DNA of 64,000 nucleotides, taken from NCBI RefSeq assembly GCF_004519295.1, contig NZ_SOZH01000010.1, forward strand, positions 62,001 through 126,000. The letters are read 5' to 3'. The stretch comes from Cellulosimicrobium funkei (GTDB taxonomy: Bacteria > Actinomycetota > Actinomycetes > Actinomycetales > Cellulomonadaceae). The position numbers and the translations under genes were made by a program. The notes under the pieces were generated by a model. It saw only the letters and a list, made by a program, of their open reading frames with translations, was not told the origin of the DNA and ran no database searches. The stretch's first letter is position 1, and each line of letters opens with the position of its first letter. Positions 20,400 through 29,405 of this stretch are shown piece by piece.

Positions 20400-21380
20400 G
20401 TGGGCGCACGCCCGTCCGCGACCGACCGTCGGGAGCGACGCCCCGTCGCTCCCGACGGTCTCGTCGTCGTCGACAAGCCCGCCGGCTGGACGAGCCACGA
20501 CGTCGTCGGCCGTGGCCGACGCCTCGCCGGCACGCGCAAGGTCGGCCACGCGGGCACGCTCGACCCCATGGCCACGGGCGTGCTCGTGCTCGGCGTCGGG
20601 CGCGCGACGAAGCTGCTGACGTACGTCGTCGGCGCCGACAAGGACTATGACGCGACGATCCGCCTCGGTGCGGCGACCACGACCGACGACGCGGAGGGCG
20701 AGGTGCTCTCGCGGGCGGACGCGTCCGCCGTCGTGCGGGCCGACCTCGACGTGGGGATCGCCGGTCTCACCGGCGAGATCCTCCAGGTGCCGAGCACGGT
20801 GAGCGCGATCAAGGTCGACGGGCAGCGCGCGTACGCGCGCGCCCGTGCGGGCGAGGAGGTCGCGCTGGCGGCGCGGCCCGTCGTCGTCTCGCGCTTCGAC
20901 GTGCTCGCGGTGCGGCCCGTGGCGCCGGGGGAGCAGGGCCTCCCCGACGATGCGCCGCCCGCGCTCGACGTCGACGTCACCGTGACCGTGTCGTCCGGGA
21001 CGTACGTGCGCGCGCTCGCGCGCGACCTCGGGTCGGCGCTCGGCGTCGGCGGCCACCTCACGGCGCTGCGGCGCACGCGGGTGGGCGGGTACGGGCTCGA
21101 CGTCGCCTCGACGCTCGAGGAGCTCGAGGCCCAGGCGGACCGCGACGGCGTGCTCGCGACCCTGCCGCTCGCGCAGGCGGCCCGTGCGACGTTCCCCGTG
21201 CGCGAGCTGACCCCGGAGCAGGCGACCGCGCTGTCGTACGGGCAGTGGGTCGACGCGACCGGGACGCCCGGCACGACGGCGGCGATCTCCCCGACGGGCG
21301 AGCTCGTGGCGCTCGTGGAGGACACCCGCCGCGGCGGCAAGGACCTCGCTCGGCCGGTCCTCGTGCTCGCTCCCGCCTGA
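20400..21380 (+). CDS. truB: tRNA pseudouridine(55) synthase
   Basis: Makes pseudouridine-55 in the T loop of tRNAs. The 326 residues contain the catalytic motif KVGHAGTLDPMATGVL with the active aspartate at about residue 55. The DKPAGWTSHDVV entry motif and a C-terminal PUA-like region are present. GTG 20400 has no ribosome site of its own and lies 4 nt after the rbfA stop, so translation is probably coupled. The frame is open upstream in rbfA but has no homology there. Confidence 0.95.
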   Translation: MGARPSATDRRERRPVAPDGLVVVDKPAGWTSHDVVGRGRRLAGTRKVGHAGTLDPMATGVLVLGVGRATKLLTYVVGADKDYDATIRLGAATTTDDAEGEVLSRADASAVVRADLDVGIAGLTGEILQVPSTVSAIKVDGQRAYARARAGEEVALAARPVVVSRFDVLAVRPVAPGEQGLPDDAPPALDVDVTVTVSSGTYVRALARDLGSALGVGGHLTALRRTRVGGYGLDVASTLEELEAQADRDGVLATLPLAQAARATFPVRELTPEQATALSYGQWVDATGTPGTTAAISPTGELVALVEDTRRGGKDLARPVLVLAPA

Positions 21381-21530
21381 CGCGTCCGGTTCGGCGTCGT
21401 GCCCGGGGCGTGGCAGTCTTGTCCAGCGCGGTCCCGGTGCCTCCCCGTCCGGTCCGCCGCCCCCCGTCGGCACGGGCGGCCGCCCCCGGGCGGCACCCGC
21501 GGCCTTCCTGCTCACCTGAGGAGTTCTCGC

Positions 21531-22565
21531 GTGCACCTGTGGACGGACCTGAGCCAGGTTCCCCCGGGTTTCGGCCCGTCGGTCGTGACGATCGGCAACT
21601 TCGACGGCGTCCACCGCGGGCACGCCCAGGTGCTCGGGCGCATCGTCGACCTGGCGCGCGAGCGCGACGCCCGCGCCGTGGCCGTGACGTTCCACCCGCA
21701 CCCGTCGGCCGTGCACCGCCCGGACAGCGCGCCCGAGCTCATCACGGGCATCGCGGACCGGGTCGAGCTGCTCGCCGCGACGGGCCTGGACGCGGTCCTG
21801 CTCGTGGAGTACACGCTCGAGTTCGCGCGGCAGACGCCGGAGGAGTTCGTGCGCACCTACCTCGTCGACGGCCTGCACGCGGGGGCGGTAGTCGTCGGGC
21901 ACGACGTCCGATTCGGCCGCGACAACGCGGGCACCATGGAGACGATGGTCGCGCTCGGCGCGCGGTACGGCTTCGACGTGGTGGCGATCGACGACGTCGG
22001 CCAGCACCAGGGCGTGCCGGTCACCGACGAGGAGACGCCGGGCGACTCGCAGGTGCGCTGGTCCTCGACGGGCGTGCGCGCGCTGCTCGCGGCGGGCGAC
22101 GTGCGCGAGGCGGCACGCATCCTCGGCCGGTCCCACCGCGTGCGCGGCACCGTCGTGCACGGCGACGCGCGGGGGCGCGAGCTCGGCTTCCCGACGGCCA
22201 ACCTCGGCTCGATCAGCGGCATGGTCCCCGCCGACGGCGTCTACGCGGGCTGGCTCGAGCGACCGCAGCTCGCGGGCGCCGATCCCCGCCACGCGGACGT
22301 GCGCCTGCCGGCGGCGATCTCGATCGGCACCAACCCGACGTTCGACGGCGTCGAGCGCCGCGTCGAGGCATACGTGCTGGACCGCGCGGACCTCGACCTG
22401 TACGACGAGGACGTGGTCCTCGAGCTCGTCGAGCGGCTGCGCCCGACGCTGCGCTTCGACGGCATCGAGCCGCTCGTGGCGCAGATGCACGACGACGTCG
22501 CGCGCGCCCGCCAGATCCTCGCCGCCCCGGGCGGGGAGCCGGTCGCGACGACGCCGGGCGCCTGA
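21531..22565 (+). CDS. ribF: Bifunctional riboflavin kinase / FAD synthetase
   Basis: Converts riboflavin to FMN and then FAD. The 344 residues have the N-terminal nucleotidyltransferase domain with TIGNFDGVHRGHAQVL and the C-terminal flavokinase domain with VHGDARGRELGFPTANL, followed by GTNPTFDG. GTG 21531 is preceded by TGAGGAG at the right spacing, excluding the longer upstream frame. In many actinobacteria rpsO follows directly; here an 8.8-kb block intervenes. Confidence 0.95.
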   Translation: MHLWTDLSQVPPGFGPSVVTIGNFDGVHRGHAQVLGRIVDLARERDARAVAVTFHPHPSAVHRPDSAPELITGIADRVELLAATGLDAVLLVEYTLEFARQTPEEFVRTYLVDGLHAGAVVVGHDVRFGRDNAGTMETMVALGARYGFDVVAIDDVGQHQGVPVTDEETPGDSQVRWSSTGVRALLAAGDVREAARILGRSHRVRGTVVHGDARGRELGFPTANLGSISGMVPADGVYAGWLERPQLAGADPRHADVRLPAAISIGTNPTFDGVERRVEAYVLDRADLDLYDEDVVLELVERLRPTLRFDGIEPLVAQMHDDVARARQILAAPGGEPVATTPGA

Positions 22566-22567
22566 CC

Positions 22568-23260
22568 GTGGCCGCCCCGGCACCCGTGCTCGAGGCGCGC
22601 GCGCTGCGCGTCGGCTACGCGGACGTCGCGGTGTGCGCGCCCGTCGACCTCGCCGTCGCGCCGGGCGAGCTGGTCGTGGTGATCGGCGCGAACGGGAGCG
22701 GCAAGTCGACGCTCCTGCGCACGCTGCTCGGTCTCCAGGCGCCGCTCGGTGGTGCGGTGCGCGCGTTCGGGCGCGACGTGGACGAGCGCGAGCGCGACTT
22801 CCGGGCGCGCGTCGCGGGCGTGCTCGACGACGACGCGTACTTCCCGGCCCTCACGGTCCGCGAGCACCTCGTCCTCGTCGCGCGGGGGCACGGCGTGCCG
22901 GGGGCCGGGTCCGTCGTGGACGAGCTGCTCGACCGGTTCGGGATCGCCGAGCAGGGTCGATCGCTCCCGTCGGCGCTCTCCTCCGGCCAGCGTCGACGCT
23001 TCCTGCTCGCCTCGGGCTTCGTGCGGCCCCGTGAGCTGCTCGTCCTCGACGAGCCCGAGCAGCGGCTCGACCCGGGGATGCGCGAGCGCCTCGCCGCGCT
23101 GCTCGTCGAGGACGCGCGCAGCGGCGTGGCCGTGGTCCTCGCCACGCACGACCCCGAGCTCGTCGAGCGCACGGGCGCGCGCGGGCTGCTCGTCGGCGAC
23201 GACCGGTGCGTCCCGCTCGCCCCGGCCGACGTCCACGCGGCGCTCCTGGCGGTGCGCTGA
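22568..23260 (+). CDS. ABC transporter ATP-binding protein
   Basis: The 230 residues form a single nucleotide-binding domain. Walker A is GANGSGKST (residues 40-48), the signature is LSSGQ, Walker B is ELLVLDEP, and the H-loop is in LATHDPEL. It starts 2 nt after the ribF stop and is followed 2 nt later by a large membrane protein, its probable partner. The compact NBD with polytopic partner suggests an exporter or a membrane-remodelling ABC complex; the substrate is unknown. Confidence 0.9.
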   Translation: MAAPAPVLEARALRVGYADVAVCAPVDLAVAPGELVVVIGANGSGKSTLLRTLLGLQAPLGGAVRAFGRDVDERERDFRARVAGVLDDDAYFPALTVREHLVLVARGHGVPGAGSVVDELLDRFGIAEQGRSLPSALSSGQRRRFLLASGFVRPRELLVLDEPEQRLDPGMRERLAALLVEDARSGVAVVLATHDPELVERTGARGLLVGDDRCVPLAPADVHAALLAVR

Positions 23261-23262
23261 CC

Positions 23263-24804
23263 GTGCCGCACGCACCGAGCGCGCTGCGCTCCGACCCGGA
23301 CGAGCTGCTGACGGGCCGCGAGCTGCGCCGTCTCACCGCCCGTGCCGCGGCCGCGCGGGCCGACGCCGGGCCGGGCGAGATCGTCGTCGACGTCGCCTAC
23401 GCCGTGGTGTCCGTCGCGCTCGCGACGGGCTGGGTCGTCGGGCTCGCCTCGATGCTGCGCTCGACGCTCGCGACCGCCGCGCCGGCGGGCGGGCCGCCCG
23501 TGCTGGGACCGGGGGCCGTCCAGGCGCTCGGCACGACGGCGCTGCTCGCGTTCCTCACCGGCACCGCCGTGCGCCTGGGCCCGGTCGGCGCCGGCGGGGG
23601 CGGGGTGCGGTGGTGGGTGCCGACGCCCGCCGACCGGCGGGGGCTCGTGTCGCCGTCGTTCGCGCGCGCCCTCGTGCTCGGGGCCGGGCTCGGCGCGCTG
23701 GGGAGCGCCGTCGTGGCCGTCGCCGCCGGGCTGGACGCGGTGCCCGCGCTGCGGGCCGGCGCGACCGGCGGCGCCCTCGGCCTGCTCCTCGTCGCGGTCG
23801 CGGGCCTCGCCCAGCCGTCGGCCCGCGCCGCCGGGCTGCTCGCGCGGGCGAGCGACGTCGCGGTCGCAGCCGTGCCGGTCGCGGGCCTCGCGCTCGTCGT
23901 CGCCGGGCGCCCGGGTCTCCCGCCGCTCGGTGCGCCGCTCGTCGTCGTGCTCGGTCTGCTCGCCGTCGCGGCGCTGCTCGTGCTGCGGTGGTGGCGCGGG
24001 CTGGAGTCCCTCGGCGCGTCGGTGCTGCGCGCGCAGAGCGCGGTCGCGGACCAGGTGGGCGGCGCCGTGCTGTCCTTCGACACGCGCGACCTCGGCCGGG
24101 CCCTGCGCCGGGCCGGCGCCGCCCGGGTCCGGGTCCGCCGGCCGCACCGGTTCGCCGCGGTGCGCGGTCCCGTCGGCGCGGTGGTCGCGGCCGACCTCCT
24201 GCTGCTGGGCCGCAGCCCGTCGGCGCTCGCCCAGCTCGTCGGCCTCGCCGCCCTCACGGTCGTCGCGCAGCAGGTGCCCGGGCTGGGCTCCGGCTTCGGT
24301 CTCTTCGCCCTGCTCGTCGCGGCGGGCCTCGGCGCGGCGGTGCTCGGCGCGGAGGGGGCGCGCACGGCCGAGATGGCCCCGGTCGTCGACGCGCTCGTGC
24401 CCCTCCGCGCGCGCTGGACGCGGCTCGCGCGCGGCGTCGTCCCGACGCTCACCGCGACGGCCTGCCTCGTCGCGGGCGCGGCCCCGCTCGCGCTCGGGAC
24501 GGGGGACGCACGCTGGCTCGGGGTCGCGGTGCTCGCGGCGGTCGTCCAGGGCGCCGCCGCCGTGCGCAGCGCCTACCGCGAGCCGCCGGACTGGGGCGGG
24601 CCGCTGCTCGCGACACCCTCGGGCGGCCTGCCGACGGGCGCTGCCGCCGTGCTGCGCAAGGGGCCCGACGTCGCGGTGCTCGGCGCGGTCCCGCTCGGGG
24701 TCGCGCTGCTCGTCGGTACGCCCGGGTGGGGCGTCGTGGTGGCCCAGGCGCTGGCCGCCGTCGTGGCGGTCGCGGTCGCGACCCGCGTGCGCGCGGTCCG
24801 CTGA
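23263..24804 (+). CDS. Polytopic membrane protein, partner of the upstream ABC ATPase
   Basis: The 513 residues have a short cytosolic N-terminus (HAPSALRSDPDELLTGRELRRL) followed by roughly ten to twelve Ala/Val/Leu-rich membrane helices. A cytosolic Arg-rich stretch near the middle (RRPHRFAAVRGPVG) may contact the ATPase. It resembles the uncharacterised DUF6297-type membrane proteins I associate with actinobacterial ABC ATPases, but that name is uncertain. GTG 23263 lies 2 nt after the ATPase stop, so the two are coupled. Converges on the gene at 24829. Confidence 0.7.
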   Translation: MPHAPSALRSDPDELLTGRELRRLTARAAAARADAGPGEIVVDVAYAVVSVALATGWVVGLASMLRSTLATAAPAGGPPVLGPGAVQALGTTALLAFLTGTAVRLGPVGAGGGGVRWWVPTPADRRGLVSPSFARALVLGAGLGALGSAVVAVAAGLDAVPALRAGATGGALGLLLVAVAGLAQPSARAAGLLARASDVAVAAVPVAGLALVVAGRPGLPPLGAPLVVVLGLLAVAALLVLRWWRGLESLGASVLRAQSAVADQVGGAVLSFDTRDLGRALRRAGAARVRVRRPHRFAAVRGPVGAVVAADLLLLGRSPSALAQLVGLAALTVVAQQVPGLGSGFGLFALLVAAGLGAAVLGAEGARTAEMAPVVDALVPLRARWTRLARGVVPTLTATACLVAGAAPLALGTGDARWLGVAVLAAVVQGAAAVRSAYREPPDWGGPLLATPSGGLPTGAAAVLRKGPDVAVLGAVPLGVALLVGTPGWGVVVAQALAAVVAVAVATRVRAVR

Positions 24805-24807
24805 CCC

Positions 24808-24830
24808 GACGGCGGCCCGAGCGCGCCGTC
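24808..24830. terminator. Bidirectional hairpin between convergent genes
   Basis: Seven-base arms 24808-24814 and 24824-24830 are exact complements and sit between two convergent stop codons. Confidence 0.4.
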
Positions 24831-25575
24831 AGGCCGCCGCGGGCGCCGGGACGAGGCGGCCGTCCGCGAGATGGACGCGCGCGTCGACCGGGTCGAGCGT
24901 CGCCTCGTCGTGCGAGACGAGGAGCGTCGCCGCGTCGAGCTCGCGCGCGAGGCGCACGACCAGCTCCACCACCTGCACGCCGCGCTCGTGGTCGAGCGCC
25001 GACGTCGGCTCGTCCACGAGCAGCACCTCGGGGTCGTTCATGAGCGCGCGGGCGATCGCGACGCGCTGGCGCTGCCCGCCCGAGAGGTGCTCGGGCCGGC
25101 GGTCCGCGCGGTCGGCGACCCCGACGGCGTCGAGCAGCTCCAGCGCGTGCGCCCGGCGTGACGCGGGGGAGCGGCCCCGCAGGTGGCTCATGAGCTCGAG
25201 CTGCTCGAGCACGGTGAGCGACGCGACGAGCTGCGGCTGCTGGAACACGAGCCCGATGCGCTCGCGGCGCAGCGCCGCCGCCCTGTCCGCCGCGCGCCGC
25301 GCGCGCCGCCGGCCACGCCGTCCGGCCGCGTCCCCGGGCTCGGTGCCGGGGTCGAGCGGTGCGCTGACGACGTCGGGACCCACCCGCACGACGCCCGACG
25401 TCGGCGGCGTGAGCGTCGCCGCGACGGCGAGCAGGCTGGACTTGCCGGCGCCGGACGGGCCGAGCAGCGCCGTCGTGGTGCCCGAGGGCACGGTGAGGGA
25501 GACGTCGTCGACGGCGACGAGGACGCCGTCGCCGTCGGGGTAGGTGAGACGGACACGGTCGAGGACGAGGTCCAC
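24829..25575 (-). CDS. MacB/LolD-type ABC transporter ATP-binding protein
   Basis: The 248-residue ATPase has Walker A GPSGAGKSS, signature LSGGQRQRVAIARAL, Walker B VLLVDEPTSALD and H-loop LVSHDEATL, the LolD/MacB arrangement. An Arg/Ala-rich insertion of about 25 residues follows the DPGTEPGD segment (around residue 80), unusual for the family. GTG 25575 has AGGAGC 6 nt or so upstream. It is the second gene of a pair with the FtsX-like permease, reading away from the two-component system. Confidence 0.9.
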   Translation of the reverse strand: MDLVLDRVRLTYPDGDGVLVAVDDVSLTVPSGTTTALLGPSGAGKSSLLAVAATLTPPTSGVVRVGPDVVSAPLDPGTEPGDAAGRRGRRRARRAADRAAALRRERIGLVFQQPQLVASLTVLEQLELMSHLRGRSPASRRAHALELLDAVGVADRADRRPEHLSGGQRQRVAIARALMNDPEVLLVDEPTSALDHERGVQVVELVVRLARELDAATLLVSHDEATLDPVDARVHLADGRLVPAPAAA

Positions 25576-25616
25576 GGGGAGCTCCTGAGGGTCGGTACGG
25601 ACGAGAGGGAGAAGGG

Positions 25617-26738
25617 TCAGCGGGCCGCGAGCGCCGCGTGCGGGTCGACGCGCGCGACGCGCGTCACGGCGAGGACCGCGCCGAGGCCGCCGAGCACGAC
25701 GAGCACGACGGCGGGCACGAGGGTCGTCGAGAGGTCGACGACGACCGGCATGACCTGGGACGCGAGCAGTCCCGCGCCGGCCGCGAGGGCCGTGCCGACG
25801 CCGACGCCCACGCCCAGCACGACGCCGGCCTGGCCGATCGCGTCGCGCAGCAGGTAGCGCGTCGAGGCACCGAGCGCGCGCAGCACGGCGACGTCGCCCG
25901 CGCGCTGGATGGTCCAGACGGTGAAGAACGCGCCGACGACGAGCGCCGAGATCGCGAGGAGGAAGACCTGCATGAGGGTCAGGGAGAGGTTCTCGGCGGT
26001 GAACGACGAGATGGCCGAGCGCGCCTCGCGCGGCGTCGCGGTCACGGTGCCGAGGCGCGCGTCCGTGGCGGCGAGCACGTCCGCGGTCGGCGGGTCGTCG
26101 CCGAACCGCAGGGTGACGACGGTGGCCACCTGCCCGGCTGCCGCGTCGTCGGACGAGGCGCCGCCGCGCGCTCCGACGGCCTGCCAGTCGTCGAGGGACA
26201 CCCAGACGACCGGCGTGTGCGCGTAGTCCGCCTCGACGTCCGCGACGGCGGAGACCGTCAGGTCGAGCGGTCCGGCGTCCACCGGGTCGCCCACGTCGGC
26301 GCCGAGCGCGTCGGCCGCGCCGCGGGAGAGCACGACGGCGCCGGGGGAGACGTCGGCGCCGCCGTCGTCGGTGCCGGGCACGAGCCCCGAACCGGGCCGC
26401 ACGCCGAACGCGGTGACGGCGGCGGTCGCGTCGCCGGACGCGCGCACGGTCGCGACGCCGAGCGGCTCCGCGGCGTCGACCCCGGGGACGGCGGCCCAGG
26501 CGTCCGTCTGCGCGGCGGTCACCTCGGACTCGGTAAAGGAGGGGGACGCACCCTCCTCCGGGGGCGAGAAGACGACGCGGTCGACCGGCAGGTCGGTGAC
26601 CGCCGAGGTGCTCGCGCGGCCGAGGCCCGCGGTGAGCGCCGCGAGGAACGCGACGAGGAACGTGATGAGCGCGACGACGACCGTCATGAGCGCGAAGCGA
26701 CCACGCGCGTGGCGCAGGTCGCGCAGGGCGAGGAACAC
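25617..26738 (-). CDS. FtsX/MacB-like ABC permease
   Basis: The 373 residues fit a single-copy MacB-type permease: an N-terminal membrane helix (ALMTVVVALITFLVAFLAAL), a large extracytoplasmic domain (about residues 45-250) and three C-terminal helices (LLAISALVVGAFFTVW onward) with the VLRALGAS elbow motif typical of FtsX domains. Such proteins are mechanotransmission exporters. GTG 26738 follows GGAGG by 8 nt. It is divergent from the histidine kinase at 26977, a layout common for antimicrobial-response exporters. Confidence 0.88.
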   Translation of the reverse strand: MFLALRDLRHARGRFALMTVVVALITFLVAFLAALTAGLGRASTSAVTDLPVDRVVFSPPEEGASPSFTESEVTAAQTDAWAAVPGVDAAEPLGVATVRASGDATAAVTAFGVRPGSGLVPGTDDGGADVSPGAVVLSRGAADALGADVGDPVDAGPLDLTVSAVADVEADYAHTPVVWVSLDDWQAVGARGGASSDDAAAGQVATVVTLRFGDDPPTADVLAATDARLGTVTATPREARSAISSFTAENLSLTLMQVFLLAISALVVGAFFTVWTIQRAGDVAVLRALGASTRYLLRDAIGQAGVVLGVGVGVGTALAAGAGLLASQVMPVVVDLSTTLVPAVVLVVLGGLGAVLAVTRVARVDPHAALAAR

Positions 26739-26964
26739 GGGGGAGACCTCCGGGGTTCGAGGGCAGCGAGTGGGACAGAGTGCGGGGGCGGGGACGCGCT
26801 CCGGCGAGCACGAGCGGTCGTGCGTCGCAGGACTCGTCCCGACGTCCCGTCCACCGTCCCGCGTCAGGGCGCGCCGCGGATCACCGGTCCGACCGGTCCT
26901 GGGGCGCCGCAGGGACGAGCCCGGGATCGACCGTTCGGACGATGCCGGGCCGCGGCGCCGTGGC

Positions 26965-26979
26965 TAGGGTGACGGCGTG
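26965..26979 (+). promoter_or_regulatory. Leaderless promoter of the histidine kinase
   Basis: TAGGGT (26965-26970), 6 nt, then GTG 26977. The 238-nt gap to the divergent permease start must also hold the permease promoter, which I did not resolve. Confidence 0.6.
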
Positions 26980-28464
26980 ACCCCGCCCGGACCCGAGCCC
27001 GCCGAGCCTGCCGCGCTCGCGGGCCGTGCTGCGCCGACGGGCCGTGCGTCGTCGGGCCGTGCATCGGTCGACCGTGCGACATCGGCGGCCGGTCGCGTCG
27101 CGCCGGTCGTGCCGGCCGCGACGCGGTGGCTGCGGCGCGGCCTGGACGTGCTGCTCGTCGGGCTGGTCGCGCTCGCGGTCGCGGGCGCGCTCGTCACGTC
27201 GACGGCGCGGGGCGTGGGCGCCGTGCTGCTCGGCGCGGCCCTGCTCGCGCTGTACGTGGTGGGCCGTCGTCGCGTCCCCGTGCCCGTCGACGTGCGCGCG
27301 CCGCGCGGTGCGTGGTGGCCCGCGGGCGCGTGGGTGACCGGTCTCGTGGCCCTCTGGGTCGGGCTGTCGCTCGTCACGACGACCGCCGTCTGGGTCGCGT
27401 TCCCCCTGATGTTCGTGGCGATGCACGTCCTCGGCCCGCGCCGGGGCCCGGTCGCGGTCGCGGTGGTCGTCGTGCTCGTCGTGGGCGTCATGGCCGTGTG
27501 GACCGCGCGCGTCGCGCTGCCGTTCGTGCTCGGGCCGGCCATCGGCGGGGCCGTCGCGGTCGTCGTCGTCCTCGCGCTGGAGGCGGTCGTGCGGGAGTCC
27601 CAGGAGCGCCAGCGCACGCTCGACGAGCTCGTGCGCACTCGGGACGAGCTCGCGGCGTCGGAGCGGGAGCGGGCGGTGGCGGCCGAGCGCGAGCGCCTGG
27701 CGCGCGAGATCCACGACACGCTCGCCCAGGGGTTCTCGTCCGCCGAGCTGCTCCTGCGCGCGGCCCGGACCGCGCTCGACGCCGGCGACGCGGAGACCGC
27801 GCGCGGGTACGTCGAGCAGACGCGCGAGGTCGCGCGGCACAACCTCGCCGAGGCGCGCCGCGTCGTGCGCGCGCTGGCGCCGGCCGACCTCGCGTCGTCG
27901 AACCTCGTCGGGGCCCTGCGCCGCGTCGCGGACCGCGCGTCCGGCCGGGCCGCCGAGGGCGGACCGCGCGTCGTCGTGCGGGTGAGCGGCGAGCCCGTCC
28001 CGCTGCCGACCGAGGTCGAGGCCGCCCTGCTGCGCGTGGCGCAGTCCGCGCTCGCCAACGTCGAGCGGCACGCCGGTGCGACGCGCGCCGCCGTCACCGT
28101 GAGCTTCCTCGCGGGCACCGGGCCGGGGGACGACGCGGTCGCGCTCGACGTGGTCGACGACGGGCGCGGCTTCGACCCGGACGCCGTCCCCGCGCCGGCG
28201 GCGGACCGGCCCGGCGGCTTCGGCCTCGGCGCCATGCGCGCGCGGGTCGCGGACCTCGGGGGCACGCTGTCCGTGGAGTCCGCGCCGGGGGCGGGCACGG
28301 CGGTGGCCGCGTGGGTGCCGCTCGCGGCGACCACCGGGACCCGGTCGGGCGCGGCTGCCGACCACCGGGCCGACGACCCGGCCGACGACCCGGCCGACCG
28401 CCCCGCCGACCGCCCGGCCGACACCCGGACCGAGACCGACGCCTGCACCGAGGAGGAGCGATGA
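26977..28464 (+). CDS. NarL-type sensor histidine kinase
   Basis: The 495-residue membrane kinase has about five or six helices between residues 45 and 200, then a HisKA_3 dimerisation domain with the phospho-acceptor His at about residue 246 (REIHDTLAQGF). The HATPase domain shows RVAQSALANVERHA, DVVDDGRGFDPD and GGFGLGAMRARV. There is no obvious extracellular sensor domain, so the signal is probably sensed in the membrane. The C-terminus ends in a tandem ADDP/ADRP tail encoded by six 12-bp units (28357-28428). Its stop overlaps the response regulator start by 4 nt. Confidence 0.92.
   Translation: MTPPGPEPAEPAALAGRAAPTGRASSGRASVDRATSAAGRVAPVVPAATRWLRRGLDVLLVGLVALAVAGALVTSTARGVGAVLLGAALLALYVVGRRRVPVPVDVRAPRGAWWPAGAWVTGLVALWVGLSLVTTTAVWVAFPLMFVAMHVLGPRRGPVAVAVVVVLVVGVMAVWTARVALPFVLGPAIGGAVAVVVVLALEAVVRESQERQRTLDELVRTRDELAASERERAVAAERERLAREIHDTLAQGFSSAELLLRAARTALDAGDAETARGYVEQTREVARHNLAEARRVVRALAPADLASSNLVGALRRVADRASGRAAEGGPRVVVRVSGEPVPLPTEVEAALLRVAQSALANVERHAGATRAAVTVSFLAGTGPGDDAVALDVVDDGRGFDPDAVPAPAADRPGGFGLGAMRARVADLGGTLSVESAPGAGTAVAAWVPLAATTGTRSGAAADHRADDPADDPADRPADRPADTRTETDACTEEER
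28357..28428 (+). repeat. Six-unit 12-bp tandem repeat in the kinase tail
   Basis: Units begin GCCGAC at 28357, 28369, 28381, 28393, 28405 and 28417. The second and third are identical (GCCGACGACCCG). In frame they encode Ala-Asp plus two variable residues (HR, DP, DP, RP, RP, TR). Confidence 0.9.
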
Positions 28465-29099
28465 CCGGGACCGCCGTGGACGTCGTCCTCGCGGACGACC
28501 ACCCCGTCGTGCGGACCGGCCTGCGCGCCGTGCTGGAGGCCGAGCCGGACGTGCGGGTCGTCGCCGAGGTCGGCTCCGCCGAGGAGCTGCTCGCGCGGCT
28601 GCGCGGCGGGCTGCGGGCCGACGTCGTGCTGCTCGACCTGCAGTTCGGCCCCGGCCGACTCGGGGGCGTGGACGCGGTCCGCGAGATCGTCGCGACGGAC
28701 GGTCCGCCCGTGCTCGTCGTCACGACCTACGACGCGGACGCCGACATCCTCGCCGCGGTCGAGGCGGGCGCTCGCGGATACCTGCTCAAGGACGCGCCGA
28801 CCCACGAGCTCGTCGCGGCCGTGCGCGCGGCCACGGCGGGCGAGGTCGCCCTCGGCCCGGCGGTGCAGCGGCGGCTGCTCGGCCGGCTGCGCAGCCCGGG
28901 CACGGCGCTCACGGCGCGCGAGCTCGAGGTCCTCGCGCTCGTCGCCGAGGGGCGCACGAACGACGAGATCGCGCACGAGCTGTTCCTCTCGCGCGCGACC
29001 GTGAAGACGCACCTCGTGCACGTCTACGACAAGCTCGGCGCGCCGTCGCGCACGGCCGCCGTCGCCGAGGCCCGGCGCCGCGGCCTCCTGCGGGGCTGA
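28461..29099 (+). CDS. NarL/LuxR-family response regulator
   Basis: The 212 residues consist of a receiver domain (ADDHPVVRTGL acidic pocket, phospho-acceptor Asp at about residue 59 in VLLDLQF, and the GYLLKDA lysine) and a C-terminal LuxR helix-turn-helix (LTARELEVLALVAEGRTNDE, then SRATVKTHLVHVYDKLG). It should be phosphorylated by the upstream kinase, to which it is coupled by an ATGA overlap. The most likely target is the divergent MacB-like exporter, an inference from position. Confidence 0.94.
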   Translation: MTGTAVDVVLADDHPVVRTGLRAVLEAEPDVRVVAEVGSAEELLARLRGGLRADVVLLDLQFGPGRLGGVDAVREIVATDGPPVLVVTTYDADADILAAVEAGARGYLLKDAPTHELVAAVRAATAGEVALGPAVQRRLLGRLRSPGTALTARELEVLALVAEGRTNDEIAHELFLSRATVKTHLVHVYDKLGAPSRTAAVAEARRRGLLRG

Positions 29100-29405
29100 G
29101 CCCGGCCGGGCCGTCGCGGCGCGTCCGCGGGGTCCTCGCCCGAGACGTCGTGCGGGCGTCGTCGGGACCGTCCTCGAGACCGTCACCGCACCGTCCTGCG
29201 GGCGCTGCCCGGCCGTGTCACGACACCGGCGCCAGGCCCTCCCTCCGGGTGAGCGGCGCCGTCGTGCACGGCGCCCAGGCGGCCGCGGGGTCCTCGGGCT
29301 GCGGCCCGGGGGCGGTCGCACCCGTCCCCGCGCGCGCAGCCCGCGGGGGCGCCGGCGGCCCGCCGCGCGGGCCGCACGAAGACCTCCGACAGAGAGGGCA
29401 GAGCC
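29100..29405 (+). other. 306-nt non-coding region before the peroxidase gene
   Basis: Contains a hairpin with 8-bp perfect arms at 29255-29262 and 29268-29275 (5-nt loop), a GCCCGGCCGGGC palindrome at 29100-29111 directly after the response regulator stop, and repeated ACCGTC(C) motifs at about 29168-29212. I see no convincing -10 hexamer and no gene. Confidence 0.5.

Noticed and set aside
21415-21420. CAGTCT as a ribF promoter
   Set aside because: Only a partial hexamer match, and the truB-ribF gap may simply be read through; not called.
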